Positions 1 to 5,914 of a DNA stretch of 22,039 nt are shown piece after piece. Position numbers and translations under genes: made by a program. The notes below the pieces were generated by a model. That model was not told where the DNA came from. It was given only the letters and a program-made list of their open reading frames with translations, and did no database searches. Position 1 is the first letter of the stretch, and every line of letters begins with the position of its first letter. The stretch is from positions 1-22,039 of IMG/VR virus record IMGVR_UViG_3300044911_000239. One strand, given 5' to 3'. The stretch is from a virus.

Positions 1-404
1 ATGGCAGTGGCCAGCCACTTGGTAATCTCGGCCCATGTGACTGATCTAAGCTGACTCTCCGAGTTAGCCGAGATGATGGTCGTCGAGCCTATTCTGGTCG
101 TGAGCATCCAGATTGTGATCCATGAGACTAACGCCGACTTGCCAATACCACGGCCTGATGACACGGCATGTCTAAGGGTATTGAAATCTAGCTTGCCCTG
201 ATTGTTTTTAATGTGGTCGGCTATTTGGGTGAGGACCTCACGCTGCCATTTGCGCGGGCCTTTGAAATGTTCTAACGGCGTGCCAGGCTGACCCCAAGGA
301 AACGCGAACATCACAAAGGCTAAGGGGTTGTCCTTGATCGCTGGCGCCCATAGCCGCGCCATGAGTTCTTGTTCGTCTTCAGCGCTGTATATGGTCGATT
401 GCAT
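1..404 (-). CDS. Terminase large subunit, N-terminal part (cut by window edge)
   Basis: ATPase and nuclease motor that packages phage DNA into the prohead; only the first ~134 residues lie in the window and the gene runs off base 1. Reading left from the ATG at 404 the protein opens MQSTIYSAEDEQEL, then has a phage-terminase-like stretch (WGQPGTPLEHFKGPRKWQ) followed by the Walker A-type P-loop SSGRGIGKSALV and the strand TTIISANSESQLR, in the order expected for the ATPase domain. The start lies inside the small terminase gene, with a 26-bp overlap in another frame, a usual arrangement for a terS-terL pair. The nuclease domain is outside the window, so the terminase subfamily and packaging mode cannot be told. 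Confidence 0.88.
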   Translation of the reverse strand, partial: MQSTIYSAEDEQELMARLWAPAIKDNPLAFVMFAFPWGQPGTPLEHFKGPRKWQREVLTQIADHIKNNQGKLDFNTLRHAVSSGRGIGKSALVSWITIWMLTTRIGSTTIISANSESQLRSVTWAEITKWLATA

Positions 405-810
405 CTGGTTCCTTGGCCTGTACGTCAATCACCTCTATAGCCCGCTTAGTCGCCTCGGCCAGCGCGCCAGTGATTGATATGCGCTGATCCACTTCGACAG
501 ATATGGCCTGCTTAGCCACCCAGCCGTGCTGGTGCTTCAAGACTTCTAACGCCATCTTGGCGTCGCCTTCTAGCGCCGCCTTGCGCATGATGTTCGCCAT
601 TTCTATCTCACCGTCAGCTTTGCCTTTTTGCGCAGCCATCTCAACCACGGGGTCAAGTTGCGTGAGTTGTCGGTATTCGGTGGGCAACATGCCTGCGGCC
701 AATGCGAGGGTGTCGCCTTTGAGGCCAAGTTTGGCCGCGTCGTACACCGCCTTCAAGCGCGACTCTGTCGCTTGCACTTTGCGCGGTGTAAATGGAATCG
801 AATGGAACAT
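379..810 (-). CDS. Terminase small subunit (putative)
   Basis: 143 aa. DNA-recognition subunit that would bind the packaging site and load the large subunit. The protein is almost all helical: an N-terminal segment (residues ~15-55, LKAVYDAAKLGLKGDTLALA then TEYRQL) looks like a helix-turn-helix, followed by a helical oligomerisation-like region (ADGEIEMANIMRKAALEGD) and the segment HQHGW. Length fits the family. The start ATG at 810 has a good ribosome site, AGGAGA, five bases upstream. The call rests on these features and on the following overlapping terL. It is probably the first gene of the leftward late operon; the repeat-rich region begins about 150 bp upstream, so those repeats could be its binding sites. 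Confidence 0.75.
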   Translation of the reverse strand: MFHSIPFTPRKVQATESRLKAVYDAAKLGLKGDTLALAAGMLPTEYRQLTQLDPVVEMAAQKGKADGEIEMANIMRKAALEGDAKMALEVLKHQHGWVAKQAISVEVDQRISITGALAEATKRAIEVIDVQAKEPDAIDHIQR

Positions 811-840
811 GTGTTCTCCTGCGCGTTTGCGAGTGCTTTT

Positions 841-866
841 ATTCTACAAGAAAAAAAATTTTGTAG
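841..866 (-). promoter_or_regulatory. Possible leftward promoter/operator before terS
   Basis: Reading leftward there is a TAGAAT hexamer (846-841), five of six to the sigma70 -10 consensus, in a very A/T-rich context (runs of A at 851-858 and 871-877). No good -35 is seen at 16-18 bp. An inverted repeat CTACAA (844-849) and TTGTAG (861-866) with an 11-base A/T-rich loop overlaps the hexamer and could be an operator. It sits 31 bp upstream of the terS start. Confidence 0.25.
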
Positions 867-960
867 CTAAAAAAAAATTGTTCACGATCCGTACGTTTCC
901 GCTGGCCCTTTGCCGTCGGCCCTACCCCCTCCCCCTTGGCCTCCTGGTCATTTTGGCTGG

Positions 961-995
961 TGGGTCATGTGGCCGCGTGGCCGTGGGTCATGTGG
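961..995. repeat. 12-bp direct repeat, two copies
   Basis: TGGGTCATGTGG occurs at 961-972 and 984-995, 23 bp apart start to start, with GTGGCC units between. The second copy runs directly into the first TGTGGACAA pair. Confidence 0.7.
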
Positions 996-1008
996 ACAAT
1001 GTGGACAA
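991..1008. repeat. TGTGGACAA tandem pair (iteron copies 1-2)
   Basis: Two head-to-tail copies at 991-999 and 1000-1008 with a 9-bp period and no spacer. The complement, TTGTCCACA, differs from the DnaA box TTATCCACA only at the third base. Confidence 0.85.
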
Positions 1009-1037
1009 CTGGCTCCAAGTCGCATGGTCTTTTTAGT

Positions 1038-1087
1038 TTGTGGACAATGTGGACAATGTGTTTTTATGTTGTCCACATTGTCCACAA
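1038..1087. repeat. 19-bp perfect inverted repeat built from four iterons
   Basis: Copies at 1039-1047 and 1048-1056 read forward; copies at 1069-1077 and 1078-1086 read reverse. With the flanking T/A pair they make a perfect 19-bp inverted repeat around a 12-base spacer (1057-1068). It could extrude as a cruciform, or bind a dimeric or multimeric initiator on both arms. Confidence 0.9.
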
Positions 1088-1088
1088 G

Positions 1089-1138
1089 TTATGCACAGGC
1101 TGTGGATAACAAACCCCTTGGGGTATCAGTTATGCACA
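1089..1138. repeat. DnaA-box cluster
   Basis: TTATGCACA at 1089-1097 and 1130-1138 fits the relaxed DnaA consensus TTWTNCACA. TGTGGATAA at 1101-1109 is the exact complement of TTATCCACA, the strongest E. coli box. A small hairpin ACCCC-TT-GGGGT lies between them (1113-1124). Three boxes within 50 bp next to the inverted repeat favour host DnaA binding. Confidence 0.65.
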
Positions 1139-1145
1139 TGTTTTG

Positions 1146-1159
1146 GTCTTATATAAGAC
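1146..1159. repeat. 14-bp perfect palindrome
   Basis: GTCTTATATAAGAC is perfectly self-complementary and lies between the DnaA-box cluster and the next iterons. Its role is unknown; such a site could bind a dimeric regulator. Confidence 0.6.
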
Positions 1160-1166
1160 TTCAAAT

Positions 1167-1197
1167 TGTGGACAACCAGCACTTGCACTGTGGACAA
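1167..1197. repeat. TGTGGACAA spaced pair
   Basis: Exact copies at 1167-1175 and 1189-1197, both forward, with starts 22 bp apart (about two helical turns), so they face the same side of the DNA. Confidence 0.8.
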
Positions 1198-1245
1198 CTT
1201 TGGCCGAGGGGTTAGTGTGCAAAACGTAAAAAACGGCTTAAACGT

Positions 1246-1255
1246 CGTTTAAACG
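1246..1255. repeat. 10-bp palindrome CGTTTAAACG
   Basis: Perfect palindrome just before the next iteron group; the bases before it (ACGTAAAAAACGGCTTAAACG) are rich in related AAACG words. Role unknown. Confidence 0.45.
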
Positions 1256-1265
1256 CGTCCCAGTT

Positions 1266-1292
1266 TGTGGACAATGTGGACAATGTGGACGC
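1266..1292. repeat. TGTGGACAA tandem array, three units
   Basis: Exact copies at 1266-1274 and 1275-1283, then a degenerate third unit TGTGGACGC at 1284-1292, all with a 9-bp period and forward orientation. Confidence 0.85.
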
Positions 1293-1340
1293 CCGTTTTA
1301 AATTGGTGGCGGACGAGGCGTCAACTTGCGTTGACACACC

Positions 1341-1396
1341 ATATAGGTATTAACCCTTATATAAATATCTTTAACTTTAGTTGCTAGAAAATGATT
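1341..1396. other. AT-rich stretch, candidate DNA-unwinding element
   Basis: 44 of 56 bases are A or T, including TTATATAAATATCTTTAA, in a region otherwise GC-balanced. It lies between the forward-reading iterons on its left and the reverse-reading iterons on its right, where an unwinding element would be expected. A TTGACA hexamer at 1331-1336 precedes it, but the nearest -10-like hexamer (TTATAT, 1357-1362) is 20 bp away, so a promoter here is doubtful. Confidence 0.4.
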
Positions 1397-1412
1397 GTCC
1401 ACATTGTCCACA
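1395..1412. repeat. TTGTCCACA tandem pair (reverse orientation)
   Basis: Exact complement-strand iteron copies at 1395-1403 and 1404-1412, 9-bp period, directly right of the AT-rich stretch. Confidence 0.85.
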
Positions 1413-1471
1413 ATCTCCCAGACACCGCGCCTTTGCTACGTTTGCGCGTGGGTCAAAATCCAATCTATACG

Positions 1472-1502
1472 GTGTCCACCTGTTGTCCATCTGTTGTCCA
1501 CA
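1472..1502. repeat. Three reverse iteron-like units with an 11-bp period
   Basis: GTGTCCACC (1472-1480), TTGTCCATC (1483-1491) and an exact TTGTCCACA (1494-1502) start exactly 11 bp apart, so all three face the same side of the helix, unlike the 9-bp-period copies. They lie about 50 bp upstream of the likely early promoter and could mediate its control. Confidence 0.65.
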
Positions 1503-1524
1503 AACAAACTTTTTTTCAACTGCG

Positions 1525-1556
1525 CGGTTTATTGCAAAGAAATCCTTTACAATAAT
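1525..1556 (+). promoter_or_regulatory. Weak candidate promoter for the rightward early genes
   Basis: TACAAT at 1548-1553 matches five of six bases of the sigma70 -10 consensus and lies 50 bp before the first rightward gene; no good -35 is seen at 16-18 bp. If real it may need an activator, possibly a protein bound to the 11-bp-spaced units at 1472-1502. Confidence 0.3.
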
Positions 1557-1602
1557 TCATCGACACAAAAACAGTCGATAAAACCTAACCTAAGGAAACA
1601 TT

Positions 1603-1797
1603 ATGCAAACAGCACTTATTAAGGACTTGCCAAAGGGCGAATTTTTCAAGCGCAAACCAGATGCAAACAAGGTTTATCAGCGCGAAGACTACAACCGCGC
1701 GGCTAAGAAATACGACTGCGCGGACATGCTCGACGTGTGGGGCAACGGCCTCCAGTTGAAGGGCACGACTGTGGTTTATATCGGTTTTGACTATTAA
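1603..1797 (+). CDS. Small conserved phage-type protein, unknown function
   Basis: 64 aa (MQTALIKDLPKGEFFKRK...). The opening resembles a small protein type I recall from other phages with a KDLPKGEFFKRKP-like start; no function is known to me. Mixed-charge N-terminal half with a Tyr-rich C-terminal end (VVYIGFDY); no membrane segment. The ATG is preceded by AAGGAAA, seven bases upstream. First gene of the rightward early block, followed 11 bp later by the next start, so almost surely co-transcribed. By position it could be an early host-takeover or replication accessory protein; that is inference. Confidence 0.8.
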   Translation: MQTALIKDLPKGEFFKRKPDANKVYQREDYNRAAKKYDCADMLDVWGNGLQLKGTTVVYIGFDY

Positions 1798-1808
1798 AGG
1801 GGCACATT

Positions 1809-2030
1809 ATGAAATATACAAAAGCTGTCGATGTCTGGGCACTGTCCCAGGAACAACGCAAACAACTGCAAGTCGGTCAGTGGGTCTTGGCAGGATCAGG
1901 GGGCGCCAAGGGTCAGTGGCTGGGTCAAAAGGCGTCAGGGTCTGACGTGGCCGCGTGGCACCACCACGGGATTAAAGGATGGCGCGCTAAGGTGTCCACC
2001 CTGCGCGCATACGCTAAAAACTGGAGCTAA
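1809..2030 (+). CDS. Hypothetical protein, 73 aa
   Basis: Not recognised. A helical N-terminal half (ALSQEQRKQLQVGQWV) is followed by a Gly-rich stretch (AGSGGAKGQWLGQ) and a basic, aromatic C-terminal end with a His triplet (AAWHHHGIKGW). The VGQW...GQWLG...VAAW pattern suggests a small beta-rich domain. The ATG follows an AAAGGGG ribosome site. It sits 11 bp after the preceding gene and 3 bp before the next start, inside the early operon. Confidence 0.75.
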   Translation: MKYTKAVDVWALSQEQRKQLQVGQWVLAGSGGAKGQWLGQKASGSDVAAWHHHGIKGWRAKVSTLRAYAKNWS

Positions 2031-2033
2031 ACC

Positions 2034-2288
2034 ATGTCCTACAACTTCACATTAAAACTTCACCCTTGGGGCGAAAGCCCCGAGCGCGGCAACGTTGAGA
2101 TTGACGAAGGCGCCATGTATGGCGCTTGGGAATACAAAGACGGCACCGAAGGCGGCGGCCTGTGGTTTGAGCGCTTAGACGATGGCCGCCTTGACCTGGT
2201 CGACTACGACGGCGCGTTTGCGTTGCCCAAGGCGGTCGTTGACGCCCTGCGCTTGGCCGATTTCAGCGTTGAGGAGATTTTTGAATGA
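2034..2288 (+). CDS. Hypothetical acidic protein, 84 aa
   Basis: Not recognised. Acidic protein with a predicted beta-rich first half (NFTLKLHPW, GNVEIDEGAMYGAWEYKDG) and a helical tail (AVVDALRLADFSVEEIFE). Acidic small early phage proteins often bind or mimic nucleic-acid-binding sites, but nothing here shows that directly. GGAG seven bases before the ATG is the ribosome site. The stop overlaps the next start in the ATGA arrangement, indicating translational coupling. Confidence 0.75.
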   Translation: MSYNFTLKLHPWGESPERGNVEIDEGAMYGAWEYKDGTEGGGLWFERLDDGRLDLVDYDGAFALPKAVVDALRLADFSVEEIFE

Positions 2289-2380
2289 AACATACTTTTT
2301 ACGACGTCCTAACGGCAGTGGCCGTGGGTTTGCTATTGGCTTTGGGCGCCCTTGCCTATTTCGACATTCTTTGGAGTTAA
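2285..2380 (+). CDS. 31-aa single-pass membrane peptide
   Basis: MKHTFYDVLTAVAVGLLLAL and onward form one hydrophobic helix (residues ~8-27) between a short polar N-terminus and a FDILWS tail. The start overlaps the preceding stop (ATGA, 2285-2288) and the next gene begins 2 bp after its stop, so the frame fills an otherwise empty 94-bp gap exactly. Many phages make such tiny inner-membrane proteins; the function is unknown. Confidence 0.6.
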   Translation: MKHTFYDVLTAVAVGLLLALGALAYFDILWS

Positions 2381-2382
2381 AC

Positions 2383-2688
2383 ATGACAGACACTAAATAC
2401 AACGGTTGGACAAATTACGCCACATGGCGCGTCAACTTGGAAATTTTCGACGGCTTCGACCCGTTCGACTATTTCTCAGACGATCAAGCCAACATGATGG
2501 ACTGGCTCGCGGATTACCTCAAAGAGTACGCCGAGGAGATTATTGAGCAGACAAGTTCTGAGGGTTTAGCGCGCGATTACGCCTTGGCGTTTTTGCAAGA
2601 AGTTAACTGGCGCGAAATTGCTGAACACATGTTTTTTGATTACGCCGACGACGAAGACGTGGCCGCGTATAAGGAGGCAACAGCATGA
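2383..2688 (+). CDS. Small phage protein with NGWTNYATW motif, 101 aa
   Basis: Opens MTDTKYNGWTNYATWRVNLE. An NGWxNYxTWxVxL motif at the N-terminus is a pattern I recall from small hypothetical phage proteins; no function is known to me. The rest is strongly acidic and helical and ends DYADDEDVAAYKEATA. The open frame extends upstream to 2182, but GGAG before the ATG at 2383, the motif right after it and the tight spacing to the 31-aa gene decide for 2383. The stop overlaps the next start by four bases (ATGA). Confidence 0.8.
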   Translation: MTDTKYNGWTNYATWRVNLEIFDGFDPFDYFSDDQANMMDWLADYLKEYAEEIIEQTSSEGLARDYALAFLQEVNWREIAEHMFFDYADDEDVAAYKEATA

Positions 2689-2903
2689 GCACACATTACG
2701 ACCGCACAAAAATAACCTTCCACAGGGGCAATGCCTTCACGCCCGAAGGCATCGAGGCCGAGCCGTTCGCTACGCTCACAGTCAACGATCTAATTGAGCG
2801 CGACCTGATAGACGCTATTTGTGGCCTCATACGCGACCATGTGAACAAGACGCACATGGATTTTTGCAACATTAAATTAACGACTGAAGACTGGGACGTA
2901 TAA
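2685..2903 (+). CDS. Hypothetical protein, 72 aa
   Basis: Not recognised. A short N-terminal beta-like part (TKITFHRGNAF) is followed by a long helix (LTVNDLIERDLIDAICGLIR) and a polar end. One of the strongest ribosome sites of the window, AAGGAGG, precedes the ATG, and the start overlaps the preceding stop (ATGA). This suggests higher expression than its neighbours. The next gene starts one base after its stop. Confidence 0.72.
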   Translation: MSTHYDRTKITFHRGNAFTPEGIEAEPFATLTVNDLIERDLIDAICGLIRDHVNKTHMDFCNIKLTTEDWDV

Positions 2904-2904
2904 A

Positions 2905-3315
2905 ATGATCACTTTTGAACACCACGGCATAACCGTAAAATGCAAGCCTGAGCGCGCCGCCGATTACCGGCGCCTGATGGACAAGCCGCCAAAGCCCCGC
3001 CCCGTGGCTGAGAAGCGCGACTATCCGAAGTGGAATCCTACGATGTCAACCGGCGATTATCTGCGCGCCTACATCAAACTGAACGACCGCCGCCGCATGC
3101 TTGAGTGTGGCCACACATGCGCCAACTATGACCAGGCGCCGGTTATGTATGACAGCGCAGCGCCCGAGGTTTTGGAGGAGATCGACCCCGATTATGTGCC
3201 CACGGCTAAGGCGCGCAAGATCACGCCCAAACAGGCCATTGTGCAAGCCCTTGACGCGCTCAAGCTGGGTGACATCGACACGGCGCAGTGCATCTTGACG
3301 GAGGCGCTTAAATGA
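2905..3315 (+). CDS. Hypothetical protein, 136 aa
   Basis: Not recognised. The first ~40 residues are basic and Pro-rich (KCKPERAADYRRL, PPKPRP), followed by a CGHTC segment (Cys-x2-x-Cys spacing within LECGHTCANYD) that may be a partial metal-binding site, and a helical C-terminus (ITPKQAIVQALDALKLGDID) resembling a small helical repeat. Largest gene of the early block. The start lies 1 bp after the previous stop and its own stop overlaps the next ATG (ATGA). Confidence 0.75.
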   Translation: MITFEHHGITVKCKPERAADYRRLMDKPPKPRPVAEKRDYPKWNPTMSTGDYLRAYIKLNDRRRMLECGHTCANYDQAPVMYDSAAPEVLEEIDPDYVPTAKARKITPKQAIVQALDALKLGDIDTAQCILTEALK

Positions 3316-3512
3316 CTCACCCAGTTATCGCCGAGGCGCTTGCACCATTCCGGCCACTCACCTACACCGAGCACTACTATATTGAACTAGGTTACAAGCA
3401 CGAACAAGGCAAAGCCGACGACCACGAATACAAACGCGCCTATGGCGAAGGCCAAGAGGCTCGCCGCTTGCTCAACAGAGGGGCGATGGAGGCGCTCCAA
3501 AGGCGGTATTGA
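3312..3512 (+). CDS. Hypothetical protein, 66 aa
   Basis: Not recognised. Charged helical protein, Tyr-rich around residues 18-34 and Arg-rich at the C-terminus (EARRLLNRGAMEALQRRY). The start overlaps the preceding stop by four bases, so translation is coupled. Last clear gene before the terminator. Confidence 0.68.
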   Translation: MTHPVIAEALAPFRPLTYTEHYYIELGYKHEQGKADDHEYKRAYGEGQEARRLLNRGAMEALQRRY

Positions 3513-3571
3513 TGGTTTTATTTTTTGCGCTTATACTGGCCGCGTTGATTGCCATCCTTCTTGATCTATAG
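3512..3571 (+). CDS. Possible 19-aa hydrophobic peptide
   Basis: MVLFFALILAALIAILLDL is entirely hydrophobic, enough for one membrane helix. Its ATG overlaps the preceding stop (TGATG, 3510-3514) and the frame ends 5 bp before the terminator stem. The overlap and composition support translation, but at 19 residues chance cannot be excluded. Confidence 0.35.
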   Translation: MVLFFALILAALIAILLDL

Positions 3572-3576
3572 AAGTT

Positions 3577-3610
3577 CAAAGCCCCTAGAAATAGGGGCTT
3601 TTTTTTTTTT
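3577..3610 (+). terminator. Strong intrinsic terminator ending the early block
   Basis: Perfect 9-bp stem AAGCCCCTA / TAGGGGCTT (3579-3587 and 3592-3600) closed by a GAAA tetraloop, followed by T's to 3610. It lies between the last rightward gene and the stop of the leftward primase-helicase gene (3609), so it separates the convergent transcripts. The lack of a long T-run on the other strand makes it mainly one-way. Confidence 0.93.
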
Positions 3611-5897
3611 ACTTCACAAGTCTGACAGACAACGGCGGCGGTATATCTTCGACAAGGCGGCGCAGTTCTGACTTGGACACGTCCCGCATCTCAGGCGCGC
3701 AGAATATGTGCTTTTTAGAGTCAAACTCCCGCGACTTAAGGCGCCCACAGTCAACCCAACCGGCCTCTTTGAGCGCGTGCAGTAGCGCAGGCTGAGGCAC
3801 CTTCACGCCAGACGGCGCGGCGCCCGCCAAGCGGTCACAAAGCGCATGGAAGGGGGACGCCACCACACCCTTGGAAAACTCGCCTAGACGATTGCGCATA
3901 AGCTCGACAAGGTACGACTCGGCCATGCTCATGCCATGCTCGACAAGGTTTAATTTGAATTCGGTCATCATGGGCGCCGCACCAGGATTAAAAGCGGCCA
4001 CGTCACGGGACGCGAGCCACCCACCGATAGACGCAAACCCGCCCGACTTGTACCATTTCCACATTTTCTCGGCCGCAGAGGGTGACATGCGCGGGGCGTG
4101 CGACCATACGCAAAACCACCGGCGGTCTTGGGAGTCCAAACTAATCGGCACTGGGTCGTTAGAAAACGCCAGCACGAACACGCGGTTAGCCATTTGGTAC
4201 GGGTGCAGGCCCTTGCGATTGACTGTCAACATTTCAGGCGGCGCAGCAATGATAGGTTTTAACTTATTGGCCAGCGCGCGGCGTTCTTTAGCGTCGGGTT
4301 CTTTAAGTTCATTCAATATCAAAATTTCAGATTCAAGGGCGTAGCCAAACTGCGACGACATGGTGTCATTGTCCAATAAGCCGCGATTCTTTAAATGCTC
4401 ACCACAGACTGCCCAGATGAACGGTGCCCACATGGTGTCTTTGCCTGACCCCTGGTCGCCGCCGTGCAGGACGGCGTGGTTGATCTTGACTTCAGGGTGT
4501 TGCACCTTGAAGGCCATCACGTTAAAAATATGGTTAAGTTCGTCAGGGTCAGGAATTAGGGTTTTGCAGTGTTCAAGCCACGGGGTCACGTCACCCGACC
4601 CAACAGATGGGCGCGCGTCGCGCCAGCGATTGCCAAACAGATCGCCATCACGGGCGACAATGACCGACTCGCCTGCGGCGTACGTTATGCCGACAAGCGC
4701 CTTTGCGCCATATTTCTGGCGGTTCTCATCAAAAGAAATTGACGCCTCAACCTTGGGGTTTTTGCCGTGGATTGAGTTGCACTTGATGTGGCGAAACAAG
4801 GCGTTAAAAGTTGACCGCGACACCTCACGCCTATCTTGCATATCAAAATAAGACTCATCGTCTTGGATGTAGGCGAAGCGCTCATACCACTGCGACTTTT
4901 CAATGCGGCCTAATTCTTTGCGCTCAACTTCTGCAATCACGGCAGCCGCGTCGTCTGTGAACATGTCGGATGGCGTCAGCTTGGACAAGGCCGCGTCCAT
5001 AGCCAAGGCCAGCAGCTCATCACGCAAACCGTGGGCGTGCTTGGGGCCACCATTCTCGGACACCCACTCAAGAAACGCGCTAGAACCAAACTCAACGCAA
5101 TGGCTGTGCAGGCAGCAGTAGGCGCGATTAGCGGGCATGTAGCGGCCTTCAGGGTTGCCGTCCGTATGCTCGGCTGAGTTGGGGCACATCACGCCCGCCC
5201 AGCCCTCAGCGTTGGGCTTTGACAATAACAAACCTTTGCCAGACAGCCATGCCATCACATCGTCAGCGCCATCATCTGACAAGCGAATGGGACGCACGCC
5301 CACTGAGTCAGCAGGTGCAGGCACCACGTCAAGGGCGGTGCAGATTTGCTCAAGCGTAAAGTCGCGCTCTGGGTGAAACTCAACTAACTTAGACGCAAAG
5401 TTGTTGCGGTCAGGTTTCAAGTTAATTGAACCAGGCAGTCGAAAGTTGCGCACCGCATTGATCGCACCCTTGTCGGTGTAGCCAGCATCGGCGATGGCTT
5501 TAATAGCGGCGGCAAAATCGGCTTTGGTGGGTTGCTCTGAAAAAGCGTAGCCCCACTGGTATGACCCCTCTGAGGTTTCCATTTTCCAAGTGGGTTCTAA
5601 GGGCGGGATGGCCGCCTTAGTGCCTACGTCATCCAGCACCATCACAAGCACGTATTCACAATAGGCCGCGCCTGCGGAGACGTGGCCGTCTTTGAAGCGG
5701 TCAATAATAAAGCTGGCAGTGTTGCCATAGATTGCCCAGTCGGGTTTGATCTTGGTGGTGGGAAGCATTGCAGGCCAAGTGCATTTGATCGCGCCGTCTG
5801 CATGGAATTGCAGTTCTTTGCCGATGGGCTTCTGACGCACGACCAGCGCAGTCTCACCCTCGGGCGCCAAAGAAATTAAAAAATCTAAGAAATTCAT
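3609..5897 (-). CDS. Primase-helicase fusion (primase-like N-terminus, DUF5906-type SF3 helicase)
   Basis: 762 aa. Would unwind and prime phage DNA at the replication fork. The N-terminal ~190 residues resemble RepB/archaeo-eukaryotic primases: an acidic strand VLVMVLDD (83-90) and the family-typical RNFRLPGSINLK (150-161). A Cys/His cluster at 238-267 (C238, H244, C261, C262, H264, C267) looks like a zinc site. The helicase part has Walker A GGDQGSGKDT (479-488), Walker B-like EILILNELKE (523-532), a sensor-like FSNDPVPI (578-585) and Arg-finger-like DRRWF (591-595), as in DUF5906 phage proteins. It is the last gene of the leftward replication operon, 17 bp after the polymerase. The ribosome site is AAAGG, eight bases before the ATG. 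Confidence 0.9.
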   Translation of the reverse strand: MNFLDFLISLAPEGETALVVRQKPIGKELQFHADGAIKCTWPAMLPTTKIKPDWAIYGNTASFIIDRFKDGHVSAGAAYCEYVLVMVLDDVGTKAAIPPLEPTWKMETSEGSYQWGYAFSEQPTKADFAAAIKAIADAGYTDKGAINAVRNFRLPGSINLKPDRNNFASKLVEFHPERDFTLEQICTALDVVPAPADSVGVRPIRLSDDGADDVMAWLSGKGLLLSKPNAEGWAGVMCPNSAEHTDGNPEGRYMPANRAYCCLHSHCVEFGSSAFLEWVSENGGPKHAHGLRDELLALAMDAALSKLTPSDMFTDDAAAVIAEVERKELGRIEKSQWYERFAYIQDDESYFDMQDRREVSRSTFNALFRHIKCNSIHGKNPKVEASISFDENRQKYGAKALVGITYAAGESVIVARDGDLFGNRWRDARPSVGSGDVTPWLEHCKTLIPDPDELNHIFNVMAFKVQHPEVKINHAVLHGGDQGSGKDTMWAPFIWAVCGEHLKNRGLLDNDTMSSQFGYALESEILILNELKEPDAKERRALANKLKPIIAAPPEMLTVNRKGLHPYQMANRVFVLAFSNDPVPISLDSQDRRWFCVWSHAPRMSPSAAEKMWKWYKSGGFASIGGWLASRDVAAFNPGAAPMMTEFKLNLVEHGMSMAESYLVELMRNRLGEFSKGVVASPFHALCDRLAGAAPSGVKVPQPALLHALKEAGWVDCGRLKSREFDSKKHIFCAPEMRDVSKSELRRLVEDIPPPLSVRLVK

Positions 5898-5914
5898 ACT
5901 GTTGCCTTTATAAA

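Larger units (their letters stand above)
811..1602. other. Gene-free repeat region: putative phage replication origin (alternative: packaging site or regulatory array)
   Basis: Nearly 800 bp with no convincing gene between the divergent terS and early blocks. It holds 13 exact copies of TGTGGACAA or its complement, which is one base from the DnaA box TTATCCACA. It also has one perfect DnaA box (1101-1109), two TTATGCACA boxes, a 19-bp perfect inverted repeat, two short palindromes and an AT-rich stretch at 1341-1396 (44 of 56 bases A/T). Apart from the inverted-repeat pair at 1069-1086, copies left of the AT-rich stretch read forward and copies right of it read reverse. Iterons, DnaA boxes and AT-rich DNA together are the usual make-up of an origin. 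The same array could instead bind the small terminase or a phage regulator. Open frames here only translate the repeats. Confidence 0.55.

Noticed and set aside
503-1036. 177-aa rightward open frame
   Set aside because: It lies antisense to the small terminase and runs into the repeat region; composition is Cys/Ser/Pro-rich and it lacks a ribosome site.
910-1215. 101-aa rightward open frame in the repeat region
   Set aside because: The protein is only translated iterons (repeated CGQCGQ and STLSTS words).
1331-1362. Promoter from TTGACA with TTATAT
   Set aside because: The -35 is perfect but the spacer is 20 bp, beyond the usual 16-18 bp; the stretch is better read as AT-rich origin DNA.
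960-1502. CRISPR array
   Set aside because: Repeats are 9 bp, often directly adjacent, in both orientations, without uniform spacers, and no cas genes are present (the Cas4-like nuclease is a phage DUF2800 protein).
1381-1622. Two overlapping rightward frames (66 and 75 aa)
   Set aside because: Both are translations of iteron copies and A/T-rich DNA, without ribosome sites, and they run over the early promoter and first gene start.
3871-4851. Two long rightward frames (157 and 163 aa) opposite the primase-helicase gene
   Set aside because: They are antisense shadows of conserved helicase motifs with Ser/Arg/Pro-rich composition.
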